Shown: positions 23,601 through 34,619 of the stretch, in pieces | Position numbering within the stretch: position 1 is the first letter of the stretch | Layout: every line of letters begins with the position of its first letter | Source: Bullera alba | Lineage: Eukaryota > Basidiomycota > Tremellomycetes > Tremellales > Bulleraceae | Assembly (NCBI GenBank): GCA_001600095.1 | Contig: BCIX01000002.1 | Span: forward strand, 868,001-932,000 | Direction: 5' to 3' | DNA length: 64,000 nt | Made by a program: the position numbers and the translations under genes | The notes under the pieces: model-generated | Database searches by the model: none | Seen by the model: only the letters and a program-made list of their open reading frames with translations | Told to the model about the DNA's origin: nothing

Positions 23601-24143
23601 GCACAGGGCTTTGGAGCGGGACCTCAAGCGGTCAGAAACCTCGGTGGTCCGATGCACCACTACAAAAAGGAAAACTTTGTCCTGCCACACGAAGAGGTCC
23701 GATTGCGTGGTGTACTCGAGGCTTCCAAGCCAAGGCCTACGCCGGGCGGCAGAGCTCAGAGCCTGGACGAGTCCCGAGTGCCCGCGACAAAGTTCATCGA
23801 CCTCCCCAAATCCTTCAAAGTGCCAGAGTCTCAGGCGGGGACCATGGACACCGCTTCCGGACCGACCGAGGCACTCAAAGACGTCGGAAGCATTACAGGT
23901 GCTATTGTCGATCCAGCCGCGTCAACTCCGGTCCCCGGTGTGTCATCCTCAACAACAACTTCTCCAGTTCGCTCCCAGCGCGGTCCTTACAAGGTGACAG
24001 CCAAGGCGAAGCGGAATGGTGCGCCAGCCGGATGGGTTTATACCCTCGCAACAGACGAGCCGGCCGTGGCTTCAGTTGGGCAAGTCATCCTGGACCTTCC
24101 CAGGGGTGCAAGGCGTGCAAGGCTGAGCGGACCAGCGCCTTGA
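20657..24143 (+). CDS. SET-domain histone methyltransferase, ASH1-like (probable H3K36)
   Basis: ATG 20657 starts MPATRGSEPDSVG; the first exon encodes about 418 mostly disordered, basic residues. After the first intron comes an AWS zinc cluster (AICKCDPDSGCGENCINR, then CGRDCPSGEACTN). The SET domain follows across short introns: TRGFGLFTTEDIKEGDFV, YRGEV, GMRGNDARFINHGCDPN and ELFYDYNFDNF. A post-SET CRCGAPNCIGFLG ends the core. The arrangement is that of ASH1/SET2-type enzymes, which methylate histone H3 at Lys36; ASH1 fits better because no WW or SRI region was seen. The motif reads NHGC where NHSC is usual. The remaining C-terminal part has basic stretches and a helical block (RKIAAEKERTLEDWHEERIK). 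No bromodomain, PHD or BAH as in animal ASH1L could be seen. Confidence 0.85.
21518..21560 (+). repeat. Low-complexity Gly-Lys tract in the ASH1-like gene
   Basis: A purine run of GGNAAA-like units encodes alternating Gly and Lys (GKGKGKGKAKGKSG). It lies just before the folded AWS-SET core. Such a basic tract could bind nucleic acid or act as a nuclear import signal; this is inference. Confidence 0.6.
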
Positions 24144-24726
24144 TCTCAGGCCGTTCCAATTAGGTGGACAGAGGAGGATGACGCGCGGTGAGGAGCCAGC
24201 CTGTAACGACCAGAACGACCCTTTCGAGATTTTACGAATAACGACTCCTGTTTGCCCCGTGAACATGCCTGGTGCTTTGTATAGTCTTAGTGATAGATCT
24301 TGTTCTCGCTGCGTTTAGTATGAATGGAGGGCAGCCCCAGGTGTCTTGTTAATCCTCTAGAGCGAGTCTTGCCCGGCGTGTACGATGTTGTTGTGAGCGG
24401 CGACCTCCACCAGTGTCTTGTGGTCGCGGACGCGAGTGATCGAGCGGCTCGAGCAACACTCATGTCGGGGCGGTTGATGGCTAGCATCTGTCAGTACGCA
24501 ACTGAACCCTCAAACAGTCCCCATCGCGCAGCAGCTCTGTCTCACCCACCAAGCCAATTCCTTCCTCGATCCTCGCATTGGCTCGGCGAGACTAAGAAGC
24601 GCGGATCAGCTCGTGATCGAAAAGTTCCCTTTGTCCGAACGATACCGCGATCTTCACCATCTATGGCATCGCACGACGCTCAACTCCAGTAGTCACGCGA
24701 CGCGCTTAGGAGGGGAAGGTTCGACC
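24144..24726. other. Intergenic region between the SET gene and the Sec7 gene
   Basis: About 580 bases. The frame upstream of 24727 is open back to about 24613 without an ATG, so translation is placed at 24727. The rest is taken as the 3' UTR of the SET gene and promoter of the Sec7 gene. No named element was recognised. Confidence 0.45.
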
Positions 24727-27700
24727 ATGACCACGCTGAACAGGAGCAAACTGGGCACACTTGGTCTTCAGCGGTCACACTCGCCTCAGCCGCCCAACGC
24801 GAGCTCTGGACAGCCGCGCCCTTCGACCTCTAGCAATCGATCGTTCACAAAGACCGAAGCTGATTTCGAGGCGGCACTGCTCAATCCCGGCGCGACAAAG
24901 TTTCTCTCTGGCTCACCTGTGCTTGGAGATGATACTGGAGGCTTTGGAGATCCACTGGAGACCCCGCCGCGACCACGCCAGTCCACGAGTGGAAGTAGAA
25001 GGATACGAGATGGCGGCGACAGAGATGCGCCGGTGCCCGTGGACAAGAGGAGCTTTGAGGATGATATGAGAGATGGAATAGATAAGGAGGGCAGTCAGTC
25101 CTTCAAGATGAACGGAGGGAGGAAGATCAGCAATGGCGGAGTTCAAGCGGATGGCCTTGTGAGGAGGGAATCAGGGAGTGAAGCCCCCTCTACACCGAAA
25201 GGAATCCGAAGTCCAAGTGTCATTCCACCCACCCCTTCATCCAACGGCTCAGCAATCACCAACATCATAGTGAACACCCCGACGAAGAATGGCTCTGGAT
25301 CTGAGAGAAAGGTCGACAAGCGAATCAGCCAGAGTACAGTCCGGACTATCGATTCTGGAGGCAGCTCAATGTCTCCAAGCAGGCTGAGTGTCGGTTCTGC
25401 AAAGAAGGCCAGCGTAGGTATAGACGGTGGGTACAGTAGCGGCAGACAGCTTGGTTTCATGCTGACATCGACGCCCTCATTTAGCCGAGCTGAATGAAGG
25501 CCACAAGACCAAGAAGCAAGCCTCGAAACGTCGCAGTATCTTTAGATCACCAGGTACAGCCTCTTCACCAGATCTCGCGACTCTAGTCCGCAAAGCTAAA
25601 GAGGCGAAAGGCTCCAACACATTCCCCCCTTCGTCCTCCAATATGGCAGCTCCGGCTCAAACGCAAGCACCGCACAAAACACTACAGAAAGCCCAGTATC
25701 CGACCAGACAAGCTCCCCTTCCTCCCATACCGGATCAGAATGGGTCGCGCAACATTCAACCTTCACAATCGGCCTCGTCGAGAATGTCCTCTGTGTCATC
25801 CGGAGCGGGCGGATCCAGCGCGCAGACACCCCATCGGACGATGTCGAGGCTTTCGGGCGCAGCGGATAGTGAGGATAGCTGGGACAAGTTTGGCAGTGGG
25901 GATCTGAGGAGTCTGCCTAGTGGAGAGCGTATGGCGACGATATCTGAGACGAAGAGCAGCAGGTCGAGAGAAAGTAGTGGCAGGTCAAGAGAAAGCAGTA
26001 GAGAGGAGAACACGAAGGCACGTTCACAGCCGGCGACGACAAACCCGTACAGAGCTGACCGAGCATTGTAGACACTCAGGAATAAGGCGAAAGGCATGTT
26101 CGGGAGAATGTTCGGTGCATCGAAAGATTTATCGGTGAGTTCGCTGGTAGCGTACGGATTTTGACTGACTTTCGATCCTCAGCCCTCGACGAGTCCCTCC
26201 TCGACGACTACAGCCCGGATGACCGAAGACATTTTGGGGCAGCCACCCGTACCTCCCGTCCCATCGCCGTACCGCAGAGAACCCGAGCTCCAACCTACCC
26301 CGGAAATCCCAGCCACGCCTGTCGTTCCGGTCATCATCAGCCAACCGCCCCCAATGGACGCTTTCCGCATAACGAACCCGGACCCTCCATCTTCCGTGGA
26401 GGGAGACAGCCCCAAGGTTCACCTCGACGATGGTGTCGACTCCTCTAATGATGATGGCCGGCGGTCTGTTACCCCGACTGCCAGGCGACCAAGTGGCATC
26501 GCCCCGGCGCTTGACAAAGCTTTACCTCCAATACGAGGAGACAGCACCCCAAGTGTTTCACCAGAATTGAAGTCTTACTCGGCTAGCAGCTCAAGACGGA
26601 CCTCGATGCACGTCAGACAGCCAGCTTATGCGATGGACGACGAGCTTTCCTCCCAATCAACATCTCGTCGAGCGAGCCCTTCGCCTCGTCGTCCTGTCAC
26701 CATGTCATTCTCAGACGACGTCGCGGGGATCTTTGACAGTATCGGCCAGAGCGACCCGGCGAGAGAGCTGGGCTTGCCTCCTGATAGCATGCGGATCAAG
26801 AACCGAACCCAATCAGCAGATTCACCCGTCAATCTTCGGACAAAGCCTCCTCTGGATATAGGTAGAAGTCCATCAACGGATCGGTCCCGTCCCAATGGTC
26901 ATACTTCGCTCCTCTCTCCGGTGCCATCACAGCGTACATCTTCCTTACCACCCAACAACTCACCTAATCTCGGAGCTACACATCGCAATTCCTCTTCGCC
27001 AATCCCCTCGCCTCGGCCATCCGCAGAGGATGGCCTACTTCCTCCTCCCCGGCAATCGTTACTCTCTGATCCAGCGCAATCTTCGAGGCGGCGGAATCAC
27101 TCTCACAACGGACCTTACCAATATCAACAGCCAGTCTCGCTTGGTCCTCCTCTCATGCCGTCAAACGGCGACTTTGGCCCTACGGCCAATGGAAAAGACG
27201 ACACCATACGCCCACGACAATCTGTTGATCTACCGCCGTTGTCACCAGCGTCAATCCGCTTAGTGACTTCCCCCAAAACGGACGGCAGTACCATTCCGGG
27301 GATCTTCGCTTCTCAACAGATCAACCCTATGGAAAGGACAGTCTCGGCATCATCGCAGGATCCCTCTAGGCCATCTTCACTACTAGCATCCTCTGTCTGG
27401 GGGAGGCAATCGCCTTCGCCGTCCCTCTCTCGATCGAATCCGAAATCTCAGAACTCTTCCCTGGTACCGCAGCCATCACAGGAGGATGTACTGCAAGAAG
27501 TGGAGAGTTTGCCTGTAACACCAGTCATCGACCAATCGGCAACTCCTGCCGACATGGACGGCGAGACTGATGAGGAGAAGGGCAGAAAGTTGGCTTGCGA
27601 ATTTTTGGACGACGACTTCACAAGCGTGCCTCACGACAGAGTTGCAGAATTCCTCGGTAGACCGTGAGTCACATAGATTGATGATTGGGTACGTCTGCTG

Positions 27701-29997
27701 ACTCGGTCGTAGTCGCCCGGTGAACACTATCGCATTGAGGTATTACATGACCTACTTCAATATGAAAGGGCAGACCCTGGTCGAAGCGTTCAGGTGAGGA
27801 GTACAGGCTACAGGCGGAGTCTTTTGGTCGCTAACTGGTCATAGGGACCTATGCGCCAAACTGTACCTCAAAGCCGAGTCGCAGGAGATCGACAGGATCA
27901 TCGAAGGCTTCAGTGCGCGATACTACGACTGCAACCCAACGACCGTGTTCGGATCTCCCGGCGTCGTTCACACTGTCACAGCGGCAATGCTTATGCTCAA
28001 CACTGATTTGCACATTGCCGAGCTCTCGAAACACATGTCCCGAGGAGACTTCGTCAAGAACGCCATACGGGCGATCCAAGAAAGTGCTCCTGAGAGGGAG
28101 GGGTCGTCCACGCCAGATCTGGTCCGAGACGACTCTGGCAGTGTGCGCTATGCCGGAGCAGCCACCTCAAACCTGCAGTCCTCGGCAAGCGTGAGGGCAA
28201 AGACCGCACCCATAGGTCTGAATGCACCAAGAAGCGCGTCCGCTCCAGTGATGACGATCCCGCCCGCTCTCTCCCGCGAAGATAGCGAGAGGTCGATCGG
28301 GACGATCAACCAGGTCGGAGGCGAAGCCAAAGCCAGAAGTAGCTCCACAACCGTCAGCTCGTTCAACTATACCAAGGCATGGGAGTCAGAGGCCGAGAAT
28401 GCTCTCAAGGTGGGTAGCAATAATGAGATATGTGATCCTAACGCTGCTCTCAGGATATTTTCAACCAAGTTCGAGCGGACAAGATACTGCTGCCGATCTT
28501 TGGCACGGCGACGAACAATCGCCAATCGGTCATCTCCTTGGGAAGCGAATATGGTCGGCCTAGGAACCCACGGTCTCCTGGAGCGAGGTCGAATGACCGA
28601 GTGAACGTTTTGAAGAGAGGCTCAATCCGCGGTATGCAAGGGTTGACCAACGCGAACAATCCCTACGGATCCGCCTTTTCAAATGATGGTCGACTCAGCC
28701 CGACACCTTCGTACGCCACATCCATTCAGGACACTATCGACGGCCACTTTGCCCCCACGATCGGTTTCGCGTCCAACTTGTCCCACACTGTCATCAAGGA
28801 GCAAGACGACGAGCGCAGTCTCCACAGTGGCGTCAGCAACGAGACAGCCGATGAGGATCTAAACGACGATGAGCTCGCTCTCATTGGTCCTCCATGGGCG
28901 AAAGAGGGTATTCTCTGGAGACGGACCGGAAATGAGGCGGCACTTCGCAAGACCGCCAAGAAGGATTGGAAGCAGTTTTTCGTGGTGGTTCAGAGAGGCG
29001 AGCTGTCGATGCACACCTTTGGCAGCGGAAGTGGAAGCAACACTTTTGGTACCGTCGGAGGTGGGAATTGGACGGTGAGTGTTCTGAGTGCCTCGTCGTC
29101 ATCATGGCGCATGTCGCGACCGGCACTGATGCTGATCTTAGAGCAACGCCAATACCGCTGGTCAGTATTCGCTCGTACAGGCTGTAGCGACAGGCCTTCC
29201 AGGTGGATACGCCAAAGATCGCCCTCATGTGTTCAGCATATCTTTCCCCGGCGACGAGACGATATACCTACAAGCCGGAACGGACGATCTAGTGGGCGAA
29301 TGGGTCGCGACGTGTAATTACTGGTCCGCCAGAAAGTCACGGCAGCCACTGCAGGGAGGTGTCTCGAATATGGAGTATGGCTGGCAAAGGGTGTTGCCAA
29401 CAAACGAGACAGATCCACATCGACGCAGCCATTCAAACAACGATGACGACAGGATGTCGGTCAGGTCTGGTAAGAGCAACATGTCGAAAATGGGCACCTA
29501 CTCCCGACGCACTATCGGTTCTAATCCTGCGGACAAGATGCACGTCAATGACTGGAAGCCACCCGCTCCGTCACTCATGCCGAGCCCGCTGGACGAGGAG
29601 AACCAATTGGAAGCTCTGGTAGCATATGTTCAACAGGTCAAGGAGGAGCTGAAGGCGCACAAGGAACTGGAAGAGCCAATGAAGCAACAGGTGAGTTCGG
29701 GCAAAGTCACCTGTACGACCACGCTGATGTCTTGTTCCGCAGTACTCCCCAGGCTCGAAGAATTACATGAAAGCAACGCAGAACTTTACGCTGAGAGGAT
29801 CATACCTGGTCAAGGAGATTTATCGCTACGAGGGATACATCGATACCCTCCGGTCGGCCATTGCGCTGAGATTGAAGAAACAGGGAGAGAAAAAGTTGGA
29901 AAAGAGCTTGGCTAGGTCAATGACCAGTCTGCACAGGAGAGAATCGGAGGCCTCGTCCGGAGCTGGATATCTGGACGCTTCTGACGACGAGGATTGA
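24727..29997 (+). CDS. Large Sec7-PH domain Arf guanine-nucleotide exchange factor
   Basis: ATG 24727 starts MTTLNRSKLGTLG. Nine exons or so can be joined in phase; one short intron (26047-26079) removes an in-frame TAG before NKAKGMFGRMFGASK. The N-terminal ~900 residues are Ser/Pro-rich and disordered. The Sec7 domain spans about 27600-28090. It contains FLDDDFTSVPHDRVAEFLG, YYMTYFNMKGQTLVEAFRDL, IDRIIEGFSARYYDCNP and AMLMLNTDLHIAEL. A PH domain begins near 28900 (EGILWRRTGNEAALRKTAKK, then WKQFFVVVQRGELSM). A C-terminal coiled coil (LEALVAYVQQVKEELKAH) is followed by a Lys-rich end. This layout resembles EFA6/Yel1/Syt1-type GEFs that activate Arf at membranes through PH-lipid contact. The usual glutamate finger after FLG is not evident (FLGRPRPVN), so activity is uncertain. 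Confidence 0.85.
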
Positions 29998-30172
29998 TTT
30001 ATAATGGGGTGTCAGAAGTTGACCGGGTTTGTACGCGAATCACAATATGCCATCTATATGCCATTTTACAAGTCGACTTCCAGATTGCAAGATGGGAGGT
30101 GCGTATGGGTATGATGATACAGTGCATGTCTGAAGAACCTGAAAGAGACCAAACTGGGGGAGGAGGATATGG

Positions 30173-30533
30173 CTAACGAGCTTCGAATTGAACCTGTGGA
30201 TATGATCAGCTGAGTCCTGCATCTTTGTCTCGCGTATAGCTGTTGAACCACCCACAACTACACGATCGTCAGTCTTTGAACTCCGTGTAGCGCTCGAATG
30301 TAACTCACTTCGATGCGTACGGGGCTTGTACATGACTCTGTGTCCGCATTCTTTACATCTTATCGTCTCGTTGACCCGGATTGCCGATTTGACACCGCAA
30401 TCTGCAGCCGGCGTCAGCTGTGTCCTGATGTCCTCCGTGCCGTATACCGGGCGAGTATCGCGACGCAGAACGCACCTCCGCAGATGTACTCCACGACTTC
30501 AGGCGCATTGACAGTTTTCGAACGGTCCGGCAT
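30173..30533 (-). CDS. RPB12: RPB12, shared zinc-ribbon subunit of RNA polymerases I, II and III
   Basis: Reading from ATG 30533 gives MPDRSKTVNAPEVVEYICGD. Exon 1 is 30476-30533 and exon 2 is 30309-30401. The protein has two CxxC pairs, YICGDCG and RCKECGHR, then VMYKPRTHR, as in Rpb12/RPABC4. The conserved ending VQFEAR plus stop is coded at 30173-30193 straight after a CACAG acceptor. It is in phase only if a 2-nt exon, TT at 30256-30257, is used between two normal-looking introns (30258-30308, 51 nt, and 30194-30255, 62 nt). That gives an Ile codon split over three exons and a 57-residue protein, the size of the human subunit. A sequencing indel is the main alternative. Rpb12 sits at the Rpb3 side of all three polymerases. 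The gene is divergent from RMD5, 505 bases away. Confidence 0.85.
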
Positions 30534-31038
30534 GGAATTTGGGTTTTGCGACTGCCATTGACTTTGCGACATGTTGAGCGAGGGAAGTTCTGGAGGTCAC
30601 GGATCGAGTCTTCTGGGTATTTCAGAGCTGATGGTGAAGCAAGCGGGTCCTTGTAATGACTTCAGTCGTGAATGAGATGGTTGTTGTTGTGATTGAGCAC
30701 CTCGAAGCTGGAAGCATCGTCGAAGTGAGCGTCGGTGAGCAAAATCACAGCTCGGGTGGCGACTGCCACGTGACTGCTCCGCGGCGAGCGCCGCCGCCGT
30801 GATGATACCCATGTCATGCAGCCGAGCTGCTGAGGGATGCTGCAGCTGCGGTCAAGCTACATTCAGTGACTGAGATTGCAGGTGGAGAAGATAGCTACGA
30901 TCGAGGTGATCGATCTCTGACCGGCCAGGGTAGCAGAGTATGATTCTCTCTGGGCAATACATCGCCTGTCAGCTTTCTCGATCCACATAAGACCAACAAT
31001 CAGCATCACGGACGGATCTCGAACCCGAATCACACGTC
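30534..31038. promoter_or_regulatory. Shared divergent promoter region of RPB12 and RMD5
   Basis: About 505 bases separate the two start codons, which face away from each other, so the region must hold both promoters. No clear TATA box or named site was recognised. Open frames here are short and not protein-like. Confidence 0.5.
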
Positions 31039-32540
31039 ATGGACATCAACGAAGCGCTCACTGCCCTCGAGGCCCTGTCCGCCTCCCCCTCGACCTCATC
31101 TTCCGGTCCATTGGACGTTCTCTTGGAGAAACACTTTGCCAGTGCGAGGAGCCGGCTGCAGAATGGGGAAGATGCGAAGGACGTGATTGCGGATCTGCAG
31201 AAGAATGTGGCTAAGGCGAAGAAGGAAGTAGAGCGGGGGTTGAAAGGGTGGTATGCGGCTCTGGGTAACGTCGGCAAAGCGGTAGACAAGGTGGGTCCGA
31301 CTTGGGCCAATACCTCTGCTCTGCTCCATAGGTCGCAACCGAGCTGATCCGAACCCCGTTTCAGTCTTTCCCACCAAACCTCGCGGCGATCAGTGCTGCA
31401 TATGACGACCCGCCCTTATTCTCCGAAGGGGAAGCGCCATTGGCTATGGAGAAGGTCATTCTGTCTTCCTTAGGGCGGCAGGGGCTATGGGAAGCGGTCG
31501 AGGCTCTAGAGCAGGTGAGCAAGCTAATCCTCGGCGGCTCAGGAGAGTTGCTGATGATGCTGGCAGGAGACTGGCTTGAAATACGACGAGGAGAAGCGTG
31601 GTCTGAGTGAAGAGCTGCATAGAATCACCGACGAGATAGAATCAGGAGACGTGTCTTCGGCCTTGGCGTAGGTGTCTGTCGTTCCAGTTGAATGAGCCTT
31701 TACTGACCCGGTGACCAGGTGGTGCTCAGAAAACGCGTCTTTCCTCCACCTCCCACCACATCCCTCAGAACTGCCGTACTACCTCCATCGGTCGGTGTTC
31801 CTCCGTCTGCAAGATCCATTAGCAGCGATGAGCTATGCCAGGGCACATCTGATTGCATACGTCCCAACTCAGCCAGTTCTTCAACTCATAACATCGTGTC
31901 TGTACGCCAACACGCCGAGCAAGAGCAATGGGGAAGCCGAGTCCAACGGCAATGGAGACGGTATGGACATTGACACGGAACATGAGCAAGGACGGGCGAC
32001 CAAGGCATCACCCTATAATCACGATAGAGCACCCTTGGTGGCCATGTTCAAGGCGGAATACTGCAGGAGACATGGGTGGCCGAAAGATGACCCGCTGGAA
32101 GTCGTGGTGGATCTAGGGTCTCGAGGCGGAGCTTTGAATGCAATTGAGAAAGCCAGGAGGGTGATGGGAGAAAGATTGGGCAGAGTCCGGACATGGACAG
32201 ATCTACCTGTAAGTCATCGTAAAAGCCCGCAAAGGAATATCTGCTGATCACTGCATTCAGATGGAGATCCCAGTCCCTCCTTCCAGACGATATCACTCGG
32301 TGTTCGTCTGTCCTGTCAGTAAAGAGCAAGCTACGGAGGCCAATCCCCCCAAGATGCTCACTTGCGGGCACGTCATCGCCGAAGAGAGTTTCAACAGGAT
32401 GCTTAAGGGAGGGTGCGTGAGAGTTCCTTCTCGCAATGAGGACAGTGCTGACATCTTCCTCTCACAGACGGCGCTCAGCTAAATGCCCATACTGCCCAAT
32501 GGAGACGAGTCAGCAGGCAGCGCAAAGGCTCTACTTTTAG
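31039..32540 (+). CDS. RMD5: RMD5/GID2, RING subunit of the GID/CTLH E3 ubiquitin ligase
   Basis: ATG 31039 starts MDINEALTALEALSAS. Introns split the gene into about six exons. The N-terminal helices (DVLLEKHFASARSRLQNG and VAKAKKEVERGLKGW) are followed by the LisH/CTLH-CRA region, with SALAWCSENASFLHLPPHPS and the family-typical YARAHL. The C-terminal degenerate RING reads FVCPVSKEQATEANPP, MLTCGHVI and, across the last intron, KCPYCPMETSQQAAQRLYF. RING ligands are partly replaced by Ser, as is normal for Rmd5/RMND5. With GID9/MAEA it forms the catalytic core of the ligase that degrades gluconeogenic enzymes in yeast. Its substrates in this organism are unknown. Stop TAG is at 32538-32540. 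Confidence 0.93.
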
Positions 32541-32842
32541 ACTCGCGATCTGCCCAAATTTATGTGTACCGCCGTATATGGCACTGCCTCGGCCATCGAT
32601 TGTAGACTATCACCGGATGAATGCTTGTATGTAAAGTGATGATGATTGACCACTGAAACTCCCCGCCGCTGTCTTCGTTGAGGAGCTGGCCGTCCGGATA
32701 CCGAGCATCCAATTCAATGTCATGTAAAATATGCCTTGCTACTGTATACACAAAGATCCCTGTATGCTGAGTACACCATGTGCCAAGTTCCTGAAGTTGA
32801 GAGTCCGTGTCGGGCTTGACTGCTGCTAGGTGATTACCCTCT
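32541..32842. other. Convergent 3' region of RMD5 and the HD-domain gene
   Basis: About 300 bases between two convergent stop codons. Both 3' UTRs should lie here. Nothing else is seen. Confidence 0.5.
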
Positions 32843-34154
32843 CTAGCTTTGACTACCTGGAACGCAACCCCTCATAGCCTCCTGTTCCTCTTCGCCTTTC
32901 CCCCTCGAGGTCCAGAGCTTCCGACGCTCTTCGAGCAGCGTCTCTGCCCACTTCTGAATAGTTGGATGCTCAAGTGGCGCTAAGAGAGTTTATTCAGCTG
33001 TGTACGAACCTCCAAGACAGCTATCACGGAACTCACGGATTGAACCCTTGAAAAAGGGGTGAAGCGTAGTGATGTCTTGCGCTGATGGCACCTGATCAGG
33101 AGATGCCCACTGTCTTCGAGTCCCCGACTACTCACATCTCTCATACTCGACAGCCTGAAGGGCAAGCTCTATCCTGTCCAAATCCTGTCTCTGATTAGCT
33201 CGTCGAGGCACACAGGCAGCTCGTTAGTAGCTCACTTTGACCAACTTCGACTCCGGTGTCTGCCTTGCTTCGTATTCCTGTTCGCATAGAGTCAGCTCCA
33301 TAGATTGGGTTCCGATCGAGACGCTCACATCCCATAACGACCTGAATCGTTCCCTAGCCTCTTTGTTGCCCTCGCTACCAAGCATCTCGTTCAAGAATGA
33401 GTCCATGGCTTGGTCCTCCAGCTGGTGCTTGACATGCGCTGGTACGCCTTCGACGGGTGTTATGTCGCCGACGCTAAATGACGTCGTCAGAATTGACAGC
33501 GTTGAGTCTAAGATCGACTCACTAAGCCTCGGCCAGATCGTGAACGAGGGCCATCTGCGGAACAGGTCAGGGCGAGGTAAGTTGGACGAGCCGGACGACG
33601 CTCACCATGACACAACGAGGAATGTCCAAAGGCCTTGCGGGATCCGTTGGGATCATCATGGCCATCAGAGCCATTCTGCACATATGATCGGAAATACTGG
33701 GGACGATCTTTAGCTTGACTTGAACCGATTTCGAGGAGCTAGCAGTATTCACCTTTCTGGCAATTGGACCTAAGTTGTTTCATACATCAGCTGACGCAGG
33801 GGCGACCCGGGCATGCTGGAAGCTGTACTCACTCCCTCTCGGATCCATCCCGACCGCTTCTGTACCTAACGGTAGAGTCAGCATGATGACTCTCGGATTG
33901 GGGACTGCTTCCAGAGTCGCGCCTACCTTCAATTGCTCGAGCATGTGCAAGAATGCCATGGTATCCAACGCTTCATTTTCAGAGGACCTGCAGAACATTC
34001 TTCAGCTGGCAGACCACACCGCAGTCTCCCAAGCTCACTTGTATGGTGCTGGGAGCTCTTTACCCCCGGCGCCCAGTAAGACCGTTGACTCGGTGGTTGG
34101 TTTGTTGACAGCGTGGGATGAAGTTGACATGGCGTTTTCGACCTTGATGGGCAT
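32843..34154 (-). CDS. HD-domain 5'-nucleotidase-like protein (HDDC2/YGL101W family)
   Basis: ATG 34154 starts MPIKVENAMSTSSHAVNKPT. The next exon, after a GTGAGC intron, gives SSENEALDTMAFLHMLEQLK, and small exons follow. The family signature is clear: KRSGWIREG, then SISDHMCRMALMAM, then MALVHDLAEAYVGDITPVEG across introns. That supplies the metal-binding His, His-Asp and Asp set of HD phosphohydrolases. Later parts are LVKDLDRIELALQAVEYER and HPFFKGSIP. The stop is TAG at 32843-32845 after CVPGSQS. One small internal exon (around GTCCAATTGCC near 33765-33775) may or may not be included. The human and yeast proteins remove phosphate from deoxynucleoside monophosphates; that activity is inferred. 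It diverges from the checkpoint gene at 34620. Confidence 0.85.
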
Positions 34155-34619
34155 AATGCTTCAGGTAGGATACACGAAACTTGATGAGCCGGAGCTGTCT
34201 GTCCGAGAGACACTATCACGCGAAGAGTCACCGAGCTACACAGACGCCAAAGGTAGAGGAGTGAGTAGAGTGGACGAATGCAGTTCAGACTGTTTTGTTG
34301 TTGCCACGTCAGGTAAACTTTGGGTGGCAAAATCAAAGTCCTCGCGTGTAAACAGCTTCCGTCGGAAACAACTCATCCCTCCCACCCAAAAGTCGTTCTT
34401 TCGCGAGCGCTCTCTCCCCGACGCGACTGTATCTAATCTTGACTCTTCAATCGCGGTGGTATCAGGCATAGCGGGCAGGATCCCTCGAACACCATCACAG
34501 ACCCACCGGATTGGCCGGACCATCGCGATGCTCACTAAGTAAGCTACATTACTACCTGAGAAGCGCACGTGCTGATCGGCTTTTCGGCCAGTCGATAGAA
34601 TTATACCCGGTCCAACATC
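34155..34619. promoter_or_regulatory. Divergent promoter region, HDDC2-like and Crb2/Rad9-like genes
   Basis: 465 bases between two facing-away start codons. It must contain both promoters. Open frames on both strands here are not protein-like. No named site was recognised; the pairing of a nucleotide-pool enzyme with a DNA-damage adaptor makes an MCB-type (ACGCGT) site worth looking for, but no perfect copy was seen. Confidence 0.5.

Noticed and set aside
30040..30333. Single minus-strand ORF reading MYKPRTHR and beyond as a separate protein
   Set aside because: Its first residues are the end of RPB12 exon 2; reading through the intron gives a long unrelated tail, while the conserved VQFEAR ending lies in another frame.
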